In this document: positions 26,101 to 36,032 of the stretch, one piece after another
How the letters are laid out: each line of letters opens with the position of its first letter
Position numbering within the stretch: position 1 is the first letter of the stretch
DNA from: Tribonema minus
Lineage: Eukaryota; Sar; Xanthophyceae; Tribonematales; Tribonemataceae
Assembly: GCA_017506865.1 (NCBI GenBank)
Contig: JAFCMP010000544.1
Location: 248,001-312,000, forward strand
Length of the DNA: 64,000 nt
Reading direction: 5' to 3'
Made by a program: the position numbers and the translations under genes
The notes under the pieces: generated by a model
The model's input: only the letters and a program-made list of their open reading frames with translations
What the model was told of the DNA's origin: nothing
Databases searched by the model: none

Positions 26101-27827
26101 GACTTGTTTTAATAAAGGCCAAAGGGCGGCCGGGTTGCCTATGCAATCGAAAAGCTTGTGTCAACGCAGCAGCCTAGTCTGCCCAGAGGCACTGTGCACC
26201 ACAAAGTCTCCACCCGTCACGCATCCAGCCAGAACATGAACCTCAGAGCTGTGTACCTAGCTGACGAAACATGCTATCTTGCGCCCCCCCTGTGAACTGT
26301 GCAGGCGTCTTCCTGCGCGCCCGCTGCAGCAGCGGCAGCAGCCAGCGCAGGCAACAACGCTCAGCCCCTGCAACCCCAAACCCCGGAGCCGGTGCTGTTG
26401 GAGGCCTGCAACGACAGCGAAAGCAGCGACCATGCCGAGCACAGTACAGAGGAGCACGCTGCAGCAGCCGCCAGTGACAACATCTGCCAGCTGCAAGATC
26501 TGGAGTCCTCTTCCCTGTTTGAGGGCGGCATCAGCAGCGACAGCAGCCTCGATACGACCTCTATAGGGGAGCAACGCGCTGCGCCAGCTCCCGGAGGGGA
26601 TGATGAGCAGCCATCCAAGTTGTCCAACTCTTCACAGCTACGGGACATTTTGAGCATCAACAGCAGCGACAGCAGCATTGTGGAGTACATGGGCGAGAGC
26701 ATGCTGTTGCCGAATGGCAGCCGGATCTACAGGGGGCCTGGCTTTGACAACAGGGCTGCTGCCGAGGACAGGGACGATGTCATGCAGGTATGTATGCCTT
26801 CCTTAACATGGCACCCGCATTGTGTGCTGATTGCAGAAATGATACACAGTCTTGATCATGCGATATTGTGCACCTGTAATTGTGTACGCCACTTTGACGT
26901 GTGGATGACGCATGTCATTGAAAGCTGCTGCTGCTAGCCATTCTTGCACAGGGCACCCCATCCACACAGCAGCACTATAGATGGACCTGCTCACTCAGCG
27001 GCATAGCTTTGTCACACCTGTGCTCGTGGGCTGGCCGCAACTGGTACCTGCAAGGGCGTGCAGACATGTGAAAAACGCAATGATTGACCAACTGATGTGT
27101 TGTGCCATCAAGCTCGCCATTGTGTCACCGCATTGAGCGTCAGGTTGCGAGGTCTATGCCGCCGGTACCTGAGCTTGCATCCTCCAACTGTGTATCCTCG
27201 TATTTTTTTGAATTTTGTTAGGGGGAAATGGAAGACGCGCAGGAGCTATCAGTGCAACCTGCCGAGGTTATGGCCGGCATCTCTCTTGAAGTTATCGCCG
27301 GCGCCTCTGCCGTCTATGCGGTGGCCGCCAAACGGGCAGCCGAGGTGCAAGCCATGACGCAGCGCTGCACAGCGCCAATTGCCGCAACTTCCACAACAAG
27401 CCCGTCAGTTGCAGCGAGCTCGACCTCGCCGGCGGGCGGAGCTGCTCGCGCAGAGCCAACTGGTGTTGGCAAACTTGAAGTTGCAGGCACGCACAGCGGC
27501 GAGCCAGCGCGGCGTCGCAGTAAGCGCAGCGCGTCGTCCGCAGGGGCCAGTGCTGTTGACGCCGCGTTTGCGCCAAATGTTCCCCTTGCGGCCGCTCAGG
27601 AGGCGGTGCCGCTCGCACCAGCAGCCGCTGCCGTCGAGACGACTGCAAAGCCTGCAAAGAAGGCGCGTCGGGCGCTGGCGCCTTCAACTTCCGTGCTGGG
27701 AGGCAACGTGGCGTTGCTTGGCCCTGTTGGGAAGGGAATGGGCTTGGCAGGCCCCACTTTCAGTGCCGCAGATGGGGATGAGAACCGCCCGCCGCAGCAG
27801 CAGACGGCTGGCAAGAGAACGAGGTGA
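11103..27827 (+). CDS. Kinesin motor protein, kinesin-6 (KIF20)-like, 5' end missing
   Basis: Plus-strand kinesin heavy chain. Motor exons: 11103-11163, 11933-11986, 12489-12542, 13103-13238, 13630-13742, 14493-14552, 14904-14990, 15429-15464, 16150-16206, 16949-16995, 17819-17867, 18686-18756, 19357-19377 (21 nt), 19725-19776, 20110-20206. Landmarks: FVRVRG strand, P-loop YGATNSGKTFTVLG, DPGILPRAL, switch I ESSRSHLLVVIS, switch II DMAGAER (usually DLAGSER), LPFRTS and LTHLF. YGxTNSGKT and the long motor favour kinesin-6, which acts in cytokinesis. The tail (20740-20913, 21481-21999, 22377-22433, 22946-23023, 23450-23557, 24871-24971, 25641-25677, 26305-26787, 27222-27827) alternates coiled coils (ELRMENGALRQQLQQLKFQ, LVRKTIKKLKAA) with poly-Ala/Ser-rich blocks. 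A short exon near 24156-24195 is likely. The 19776/20110 junction is one base out of frame as read, so a small exon may be missing there. Confidence 0.88.
18941..19036. repeat. 49-bp tandem duplication in a kinesin intron
   Basis: The unit gcaagggacttcc...catgccat occurs at 18941-18989 and 18990-19036 with few mismatches. It lies in the intron upstream of the 21-nt exon. Confidence 0.75.
19158..19356 (+). repeat. 102-bp tandem duplication ending at a splice acceptor
   Basis: Copy 1 (19158-19256) and copy 2 (19260-19356) share tgtctatgctg, aagtctctccgcaaaa and ccatcatcagcac/ccaacatcagcac blocks. Both end in an acceptor-like cag. Copy 2 ends exactly at the acceptor of the 21-nt kinesin exon, so the polypyrimidine/acceptor region has been duplicated. 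Confidence 0.8.
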
Positions 27828-29169
27828 GACGCAGGAGTTGCGTTTCGCATTGAGAAATCGGTCATGCACAAGACCGCGTTTGGCGTAGTGCACAAGGCTC
27901 CTGAGTGCAGGCCTGTTGCTTGTCGCATGTACTGTAGTCATGTATGCTTACAGAACTCACCTGTTCTGCATGCTTGCTGACTCAGACGAGAGCCGCGTTG
28001 GAAGACAAACTGCGTCACGAGGTGCAAATGCGCTGTGTGATGTGGCTGTCAAGGCAATGACTTCAAAGGGCTCATGTGAATGGCGTGTTGCTATCGCCGC
28101 TGCAGGAAGCTCGCACCAGGGCTGCGCACTGGACTCCTGGGCGGCCTCTCCAACTCCAACTTCAACACCCAGTATTGAGCAGTACAGACAAGCACCATGA
28201 CCACCGCCACACTTGCTCTCAATCAGACCAAAGCACACGCGTTGTGCCAAGCTCGGCATCTGAGTATGCCCAGCAGGATGCCCCAGCGAATCTGATGTGA
28301 ATGATGACAGTCACGGTGGGGCACAGCTTGTACGGGTACAGCGGAACGACAACTTATGGCGGGCATTGTGGACATCATGGCCGCATGTGCCAGAGGGATG
28401 CAGGGGGGGAGGGCAACCAGTCTGTGCAGCTCAGCGTCAGGCATGACAGAGCCTGCAAGCTGACGAGCTCTGCATATTAGCAAAAATTATGTACAACTGC
28501 CGCAAGGGTGTGTGTGTGTGTGTGTGTGTGCGTTTCAACAATACGAGAAGGAGTGCGCAGAGCAGCACTGTACGCTACAAACTTGCCAGCGCATCATCTG
28601 TGCTTTTATACATGACTCTGCTTATGGGTCTCACATGACGCTGTTTTGTATGCTTACATGGCAAATCAGCACCATTAAAGTCTGTTGAAGGAGCCAAGCT
28701 TGCAAGGAATGCGCGGCTGCAGTGTCAAGTTGCTTTTCCAGACTGACAGCTTACAACGCTGCTCGCTGTGGTGCTGAAGGCTATAATCACTGATTATTTT
28801 AAAATCAGGCATGGTACTTAGTTGAATCTGCGCCGTGCGCACCTGCCGGTGGTTGCGTCGCCGAGCCGCAATGTCAACTAGCACTGCAAGGCCATGCATG
28901 TGCTTACATCAATGTTTGCACCCGCCACTGTGGTGCGAATGATTGGCGCAGCTGTCAGCAAGCACGATGTATACGACAAACATCCAGCGACCGTGATGCA
29001 CAGGGGATAAAATCCAAGGCAGCAGTGCGGCAGCGCTCAGTTCTTTCTGGGATTCATTCCCAGAACGTGCTTTGGCTTCCAGCTCGTAGTTCACACTAGC
29101 ACACAGGGATCTAAGCTCAAATATACAGCAGCTAGCATAGACCAGTTGTCCTTTGGAGCAGTTCGACAC
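27828..29169. other. Intergenic region between kinesin and membrane-protein gene
   Basis: No supported gene. It holds the kinesin 3' UTR and a (TG)n microsatellite at about 28508-28531. Short ORFs on both strands lack similarity, coding bias or splice support. Confidence 0.6.
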
Positions 29170-30311
29170 ATGGCATCACCTTCTGCGCACGCTGCAGTGT
29201 TACTGTCCACTATTTGCCTGTGTATTCCGGGAAGCGATGCTCGACGCAGGAGGCGATATGGTGGCGGCGGTGCCTACTATGCACGTGGCGGGGGACGGAG
29301 CCTCAGTCGTGGCGGTATGATCGGCTTGATCATTGCGGTAAGTCGAAGTGGTACGCACAAGTGAAAAACAGTGCATTTTAGCTCATATCAGGCGGTTTTT
29401 TAAAACATTCCATTGATGCTGCAACACACCTGCGGCGTTTGCTGCGTGCTGCATCTGGTATATGGTGCCAACATATTCGACCGTACCGATCTTTTGCTTC
29501 TACGTCGACAGCCCATCATCTGGTTGAGTGTATGTCACGATCTTAGCAGAGGCAGCGCCCCCCCGTCTGTTTGCACGTTCTATGATGTCAAAAAATTAGC
29601 AAAACTGTGATGAAGTGAAATTGCATCTGCAGTCAAATATGTGTTACTTCTTGCTGTCGAGGTACATGGCAGATGATGAGTCAAGCCAACTTCACGATTT
29701 ACTTTTAGGACCTGGAATATGATGGTTGACGTAGACTACAGGCAACAAACAGACACATTCTACAAACACTATTACATTGCTGAGCAACTATCAAAGTGTG
29801 CTGGCACAAGCGGGCAATGATGTACCGTCATGCGGCAATGCACCGGCATTGTACCACTTACACATCAGTCTCTTCACCAACAGCGCCATCAGCTGCATTT
29901 CGTTATGCATGACAAACAGCGATTGTGCAACTGCGACTCTGCTTGATGCTGTTTATGTGTTTCACACATGGAAGCATACCTGCTCCAGCGCTCATGCACT
30001 CGTCTCACTGCCGGTACCCACTTCTATCCGCATGAATTGTGCAGGCGGTCGCCGTCGCGGCAGTCCTTGCGCTGATCGTCTGCTTTGTCATGAAGCGCCG
30101 CCAGCGCATGCTGCAGCAGAAGAGCAAGCAACATCCCCACGCGCAAGCCGTCGGCGGCACAACGACAGCGCGGCGCAGCAATCTGCCCATGAATGCGCGT
30201 TTCAAGAGGGCCATGCCTCAGGCACGGGCGGAGCCACAGCAGGAGCGTCCTCCTGACTTGCAGCATCTTGGAGGGAAAAACGAGCACATACCTGTTGCCG
30301 TGCAAGTGTAG
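29170..30311 (+). CDS. Small signal-peptide, single-pass membrane protein, unknown function
   Basis: Two exons, 29170-29337 and 30045-30311, join in phase 0 to give about 144 residues. Residues 1-24 form a signal peptide (MASPSAHAAVLLSTICLCIP then GSDA). A short basic Arg/Gly/Tyr-rich ectodomain follows (RRRRRYGGGGAYYARGGG). The transmembrane helix spans the exon junction (GLIIAAVAVAAVLALIVCFV) and is followed by a stop-transfer KRRQR. The remaining ~70 residues are a basic, Gln/Pro-rich cytoplasmic tail. The start was chosen because it opens the signal peptide; an upstream in-frame ATG at 29146 would add eight residues. The arrangement suggests a type I membrane protein. I do not recognise the family. 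Confidence 0.65.
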
Positions 30312-32299
30312 ATGAGCTGTGTCGTGTCACAAGTCTTCTCTTCTACTGTTAAGGTTCAGGGGGTACAAAGAATCCGCGAGCAACGAGCACCGTAGGGAAT
30401 GGGTTCTATTGACCTTTTGGCGTGGCAGTTTGCACATCGCAATGTGCTTGGGTTTTGATATCGCAAGGTTGCTGTTTTGGCAGCAACGCAATGCCTGTTG
30501 GACGGAACAAAGCGCATAAGCTGGCCGGATTTGTATCATACTTTGGTATGGACATGAGACATAGAACGGCGGGTGCTGTTGCAGTTTGTTGAGGTCAACT
30601 GTTGACTGCTCAGCAGGGCTTCCTCCCTAATTGAGCACTGCTTTTCCTAGAGGTGGTGGCTGAATGAGAAACATGCATTATACATGGTACTTGGTCTCTG
30701 CTGCTGCTCATCAGCAGCTGTGCATATGTTGTGTGCGCATATGGCTTGTATGCAACTTGTTCTTAAGCGTTTTTAGTCTATTCTACATGTTCGTATTGCT
30801 ATTGTACATTAGAAGGTCAGTACGGGCAGCTTGGTATGTGCAGGCCGTGCAAGCATCACGCTGATAGCTGCTGTGTGCGTGTGTGTTTTGTGTACACCAG
30901 CTGTTTCACTTACTCTACCAGACACACCTGACGGGCACCTTGACTTGCAAGGCATCAATGTGAGCATCAATGAATTTTGCGTTTTGTTTGATTTTGAGTG
31001 TGAATTGGTTGTGTGGAAGATTGATTTCCCCTGAAAAGTGACATGGAGTCCCTCGTCACATATCTGAGCATGATTTGATATTTTACAATGCTGTGTGGAA
31101 AGCGTAACGTGCTTGTGGCCATGGCATTGGTGACCAGAACAACAACCTGTGCCAGGTGGTACAACACCGGGCAAGCATAGATGATGTAGTGTGCACAGCA
31201 CAGCAGCAGCGCATTCAATGCCTAATCTGGGCCAGGTGCAAGAGAGGCGGGCATGCACGCATTGCGCTGACCTATGATAGTTGCACAAGCGTGCGTCCAC
31301 AGTGCAGCGCCAGCAACATGTGTGTATGCATCACAGCGTTGGCGCTCAATGCCTTAACAGCACACAGGAGCAGATGGCAACCACTGCGCACAGGTAATCC
31401 ATTGAGCTCATATTTATAAAAAAGTTTCAATCCTCATCCCAACCTTCAATGCAGCAAGCGACAGCTCTGAAAACGGTACAACCCATCAAAGCCGGAGTAC
31501 CGACTTCCACAAAAGCTATGAGCTTCCACAAAAGCTACTAGCACACGCTGAGATACTGGCTTCAACAACAGCTATGTGCACTGCGCAAACTAGCACCGTC
31601 TTGCAGCCCTGCGATGATGAACAGAACAAATACCGTACGTTGACAACCTTTGAATCTTTGTAACACAACTTTGTCAAGCGCAGACTTGCAGGCACCTTTA
31701 CAAGGACCTGTTTGCTGTAAAAGTTCACCTTCAAGCGGAGACATTCCTTGCAGTGACCTTCGCCAATGAGGTCATATTGGCAGATTGCAGCTTGCACTGT
31801 CATGTACCTACCTGACATCCAACATGTGCACAGCTTGTGTGCACCCATAGCGAGCAAAGCATGCGGTGCCATTTGTGCATGCAAGTATCAGAGCAGGTCA
31901 GCGCAAGTGCTGAACGTCAAGCAGCAGACAAGAGACAGAGCAGGTAGCTGCGCTAAAGTGACATGTGTGCATGTTGAATCAATGCCAAATTGAATCTGTG
32001 TGTGCAAAAGGGATAAAAGACATGTGTAGCTACAGCCTGTTCAGGGCAACAGCCCATGGGCAGGATGATGTCTGTGACATGCACACTGCGCAGGCCAGCA
32101 CCGGCTCGCGGCCCTAAACTGTGATGTAGCGAGGAAAGGCAAATGATTTTAGAATTGACTGCCCATCGCTACGTTCCCCAAGTCACCTGAGTCTGCCATC
32201 GCAGGCACTGTCACCACTGCAGCTGCAGTGCTCCTCTTTGTCGCCCCCAATGCGCCAGTCTCCCCGCCCCGCGCGCGCGATCCTGTTGATGGCTCAACG
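30312..32299. other. Intergenic stretch with no supported gene
   Basis: Several 60-160-codon ORFs exist on both strands, but none shows family motifs, consistent splice sites or a sensible composition. I see no convincing RNA gene or mobile element. Confidence 0.5.
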
Positions 32300-33460
32300 C
32301 TACTCCGGGCATCCATGCGCGCGCGCCCACGCCAGCACCTCCTGGTGCTCATTCTTCGCCGCCATGATGCACGTGTGCCTGTCCCAGGGACAGCCGTTTG
32401 CGCGGGCCCACTGCAGTACCTCGAGATACCCCCCTAGCGCAGCGAGACTGCACGTTGCCTCATCCCAGGGGCACCTGTTGGCGCGTGCCCACTGCAACAT
32501 CCTAAGATACCCTTCCGACGCAGCGCCGCTGCAAGTCTCTTGGTCCCATGGGCACCCATGAGCACGTGCCCACTGCAGCAGCTCGAACGCTCCGGCCTCC
32601 GCAGCTACGCTGCAAACCTCCTCGTCCCAGGGGCAGCCATTGGCGTGTGCCCACTGCAGGGTTTGCAGCTGGTCCCACCGGGCGGCTTCAAGGCACGTGC
32701 TGCGGTCCCATGGGCAGCCGTTGGCGCGTGCCCACTGCAGCACCTCGAGGTGTCCGTTGGCGGCGGCATTGCTGCACGTCTCCGCATTCCACGGGCACCC
32801 GTTGGTGTGTGCCCACCGCAGCACCTCCAAGTGCCCGCCGGAAGCAGCTCGGCGGCAAGTGTCTTCGTTCCATGAGTAGCCAGTGGCCCGCGCCCACTGT
32901 AGGACCTGCAACTGCCCTCCCGCTGCAGCGCTGCTGCAGATCTCGTCGCTCCCTGGGCACCCTTCTCCAAGCGCCCACTGCAACACCTCGAGGTGTCCGT
33001 GCTCAGCAGCATGGATGCATGTCCACTGATCCCAGGGACAGCCGTTGGCTCTCGCCCACTGCAGCACCGCCAAGCTCCCGCAACGCGCAGCGGCGCTGCA
33101 TGTGCCCGAGTCCCACGAGCAACCGTGGCCTCGCAACCATCGCAGTACCTCAAGGTGCCCTCCGCGAGCGGCTAGGTAGCAAAGGTCGGTCAGAGGTAGG
33201 TCGTAGCTGCTGTGTATCAGACGCAGGCCAGCCAGCTCGCCACAGCGAGCGCATGACCTCTGGGCCCTCTCAAGCTGCAGACCTGCCTCCAAGGCCCAAC
33301 GAAGCAAGCTGGTGCTGGCGGCGGCGTCTGCTGCCACGGTCAAGCGTCTCCAATCGGCGTCGAGCTTAATCTCTGTAAGGTCAAGGACCATGTCCTTCCT
33401 CGCGGCCTTGTAGATCCGCTCTGTGACGCCAAGAAAGGTGCGGCATGTGCTCCTGACCAT
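32300..33460 (-). CDS. Ankyrin-like protein with eleven 27-residue repeats
   Basis: A single uninterrupted exon, unlike the intron-rich neighbours. From the ATG at 33460 (MVRSTCRTFLGVTERIYKAA) it encodes 386 residues; an in-frame ATG at 33613 inside a CA repeat would add 51 residues, which I consider unlikely to be coding. After a ~100-residue N-terminal region come eleven tandem repeats of the type C-x-x-A-A-x-x-G-H-L-E-V-L-Q-W-A-R-A-N-G-C-P-W-D. This 'LEVLQWARANGCPWD' ankyrin variant is abundant as large paralogous families in several algae and protists. Its role is presumably protein-protein interaction; the partner is unknown. The last repeat stops after HGCPE. The 81-bp DNA period makes the locus prone to unequal crossing-over. 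Lack of introns suggests retroposition or a recently expanded family. Confidence 0.85.
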   Translation of the reverse strand: MVRSTCRTFLGVTERIYKAARKDMVLDLTEIKLDADWRRLTVAADAAASTSLLRWALEAGLQLERAQRSCARCGELAGLRLIHSSYDLPLTDLCYLAARGGHLEVLRWLRGHGCSWDSGTCSAAARCGSLAVLQWARANGCPWDQWTCIHAAEHGHLEVLQWALGEGCPGSDEICSSAAAGGQLQVLQWARATGYSWNEDTCRRAASGGHLEVLRWAHTNGCPWNAETCSNAAANGHLEVLQWARANGCPWDRSTCLEAARWDQLQTLQWAHANGCPWDEEVCSVAAEAGAFELLQWARAHGCPWDQETCSGAASEGYLRMLQWARANRCPWDEATCSLAALGGYLEVLQWARANGCPWDRHTCIMAAKNEHQEVLAWARAHGCPE

Positions 33461-33596
33461 GACGGTGGGAGCCAAAAGGCAAGGATGCGCGAAGCCAGCA
33501 TGAGCACTGGATGATCTGTCGCGCTGCTTCCAATGCACATGGCTTTGCGATCTGCCATCGTTCCTCTGCGCAGATTTGTTAGTGTAGTACAAAGTG

Positions 33597-33614
33597 TACA
33601 CACACACACACACA
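33597..33614. repeat. CA/TG dinucleotide microsatellite
   Basis: Nine CA units just upstream of the ankyrin gene. In the minus-strand reading it encodes the implausible MCVCV start of the longest ORF, one reason to prefer the downstream ATG. Confidence 0.85.
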
Positions 33615-34084
33615 TTGCGTCATCCGCGGCTTGAAGTTCGAGGAAGTTGGTGACTGAGGTTGAAGGTGTGGGTGCAGCGCTGCTGCAGCGGACGTGGTGT
33701 CCCTGCTCCGACGGTCTCCTGTGCCTTCGAGACGATCGAGCTGTGTGAGGTGTGCTTAGCTCTGAGAGCTAATACCATACCAGGTAATCGCTACATGGCA
33801 GGCACGTGAAGCAGAATGGCTAGAGCCCCCAGACATCCGACAGCAGCAACTTACATGACACACGCTGCGATCTGGATTATACATCATAGGGCAACACGCC
33901 ACCGCGCCGCCGCCAGATGATGCCGCTGCGCCAACAAAGTCAGAGCCTACTCGATCAGTTGTGGGCTTACTGTAATTGTTAGGCCGTTAAGCTGACAGCC
34001 TTGCGTTTCAAAGTCTGTGTGGCAGATCAACTGCATTGTCACCTTGGGAAAGGCGTGGCGCTGCTTGTGGATGCACTGTACATG

Positions 34085-34560
34085 TGAGCTTTTCGCGCGC
34101 TGCGGACGCGAGCGACCTGGACGGCGCGACGGCGCTCTCCCTCGTCCCATGTTCATGAAGGCGGTAATCAAGCTGCAGACACGCGCGCCTTGCCGACGCA
34201 TCAGCTGCAGCCGGTGCTCACTGACAGGCAGTGTGGCCTGGGTCGCTGCCGTTGCAACAGAACTGCCGTGTGCGGCACGCGGCTACTTGACGCTGATTGA
34301 GGAGAATGGCGATCTTGCTCGCGCGCTGCTGATCGCCGACTACCAGATGACAGCTGCGCGCAGCGGCATGTGTTCGTCGCCGCTGTGGAATCCACGCTCT
34401 ACGTTGCAGCGCGATTTGGGCGCAATGATTCAAGTTGCTGGTCGACCGTTGGCTGCCGCGCACGCTGCAGCGCGACACGCGCACGGGGCGGCAAGACGGT
34501 GCTGACTCTGCCTTGTGCTGGCATGCCCGACGGCCAGCTGTCCCTCACCGGCGCTGCAGG
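34085..34560 (+). pseudogene. Decayed ankyrin-repeat gene (frameshifted)
   Basis: Pieces of classical 33-residue ankyrin repeats occur in order but in different plus-strand frames: LDGATALSL at about 34118, LIEENGDLARALLIADY at about 34291-34343, STLYVAARFGRND at about 34388-34427, KLLVDRWL followed by RDTRTG at about 34431-34484. No single frame covers them, so at least two frameshifts or lost splice sites are needed. Base composition is GC-rich like the coding exons nearby. The consensus differs from the 27-residue type at 32.3-33.5 kb, so it is not simply a broken copy of that gene. Retained in-frame fragments suggest fairly recent decay. A short GGCAGC-type repeat follows (34583-34655). 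Confidence 0.5.
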
Positions 34561-34700
34561 GAGTTCATATTTTGCGTTGAGAGGTGGCAGCAGCAACAAC
34601 CGCGGCAGCAGCGGCGGTGACAGCAGCGACAACCGCGGCAGCGGCGGCGGCAGGGGCGCCAATGGCATGTGCGCCAGTAGAGCGCTCCTGCAATCGTAGA

Positions 34701-36032
34701 ATGCTGCAGCACATCAGCGACAGCACAAGCACACTGCTGCTGACGACCGCGACTGTCGCACGGCGGCACCAGGCGAATCTGTGTGATCACTGTTCTGGTG
34801 GTTGTGGCATCAAGCCGCAATGGCTGACAAGCGTGTAGGCCACAACGTAGCGTGGCGGCTGCCTGCGCATGCTGCGCACCTGACGCAGCACTGCACCAAT
34901 GCTGGCCTTGAGAAGCGGTGTTACAAGGCATATCGTCTGGGCGTTGTTGCGCCTTACGCAGGAATTGACAACAAGTACGTTCACTGCAGGCACTGCACAG
35001 CCACAAAACATGCATATGGTGCTCTTGACTATACCTCAAAGTAGATGTAGGGACAACTATGCACGTGAAAGACTTTTACTGGAAGTGATGGGTGCAGACA
35101 CATGTGTGTACTTGTGGACTTGTATTGAACAGAATCAGCGGCAAACATCACATCATGCACTTCTGCCACCCTTTGAGTCTGCAATCACCAATGATCAGGG
35201 GACAGAAGAAAAAGCAGCAGACACTTGACGGTAGATGAACATGCGTACGCACTCCTCTGAAGTATATATATACATCTAGCACATACAGTACTGCCCGGCA
35301 AAGCGAGCTGCAAGCCCATATATCACTTTCACCCTTGAGAGATGACCGTCTGCGTGTTCTGTCGCGCGCATACAACCAATGCACTGTGCCGCGCCCTAGC
35401 ATGCGTGACAAACATCAGCCAGCATCGATATGTGCTGGTCAGCCATACAGCTGCTGAGAGGGATGCCCAATTGGCTCGTCCGGCTGACAATCAGTGGCAG
35501 TTGGTGAGTAATTGATCCCCAATGAAGCCTTTGCATCCAGCATGATGCCTGTACATCAGTGGCGCTGTCCCCTCGGTTGCCGGGCTGAACACACCCCATC
35601 TTACGGTAGGTGCAGACCTGCTTACGGCATCAGCACACGTACAGGTGTACTTCATAAAGAGTGGAGGACGTAGGGGAGGACCCCGAGATGCCATTTGGCG
35701 GCGGCGGCGTTTGAGTGGTTGTCGTTGCGACACTTTCAGACTGTCATACGACATGTAGATTCCTTACAGCTAGATGCCAATCATCTGGGCTTTTTCGCGC
35801 CCTGAGCGAGAATTAATAAAAAGTACAGGTGTACTCGTGGAAGCGCCATGTACATTAACATGTACTCGTCTGTTCATGATATCGTATGCATATTGCACGC
35901 CAGATCCGGGCCCCGTGCACTGGACAATGCTGCTGCAGCTTGTGCTTGCATGCAAATGCCTGCACTTCCTCTTCCCACTTTCCACCCATCATACCAGATA
36001 TACCACTATAGACGTTCAAGTTGCCGTTGCGT
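34701..36032. other. Intergenic region containing one dispersed repeat copy
   Basis: No supported gene between the ankyrin relic and the 3' end of the hemerythrin gene. Repeat copy D lies at about 35690-35830. Confidence 0.5.
35690..35830 (-). repeat. Dispersed ~140-bp repeat, copy D (inverted)
   Basis: Read on the minus strand it gives the same block order as copy A: ttctcgctcagggcgcgaa, gcccagatg, tctacatgtcgtatgac and gaaagtgtcgcaacg. The copy is flanked by an A-rich aattaataaaaagtac segment at its 35.8-kb end, shared with copy E. It lies 3' of the hemerythrin gene. Confidence 0.7.

Noticed and set aside
32548..33369. Plus-strand ORF of 273 codons
   Set aside because: Antisense shadow of the 27-residue ankyrin repeats; its periodicity simply mirrors the minus-strand gene.
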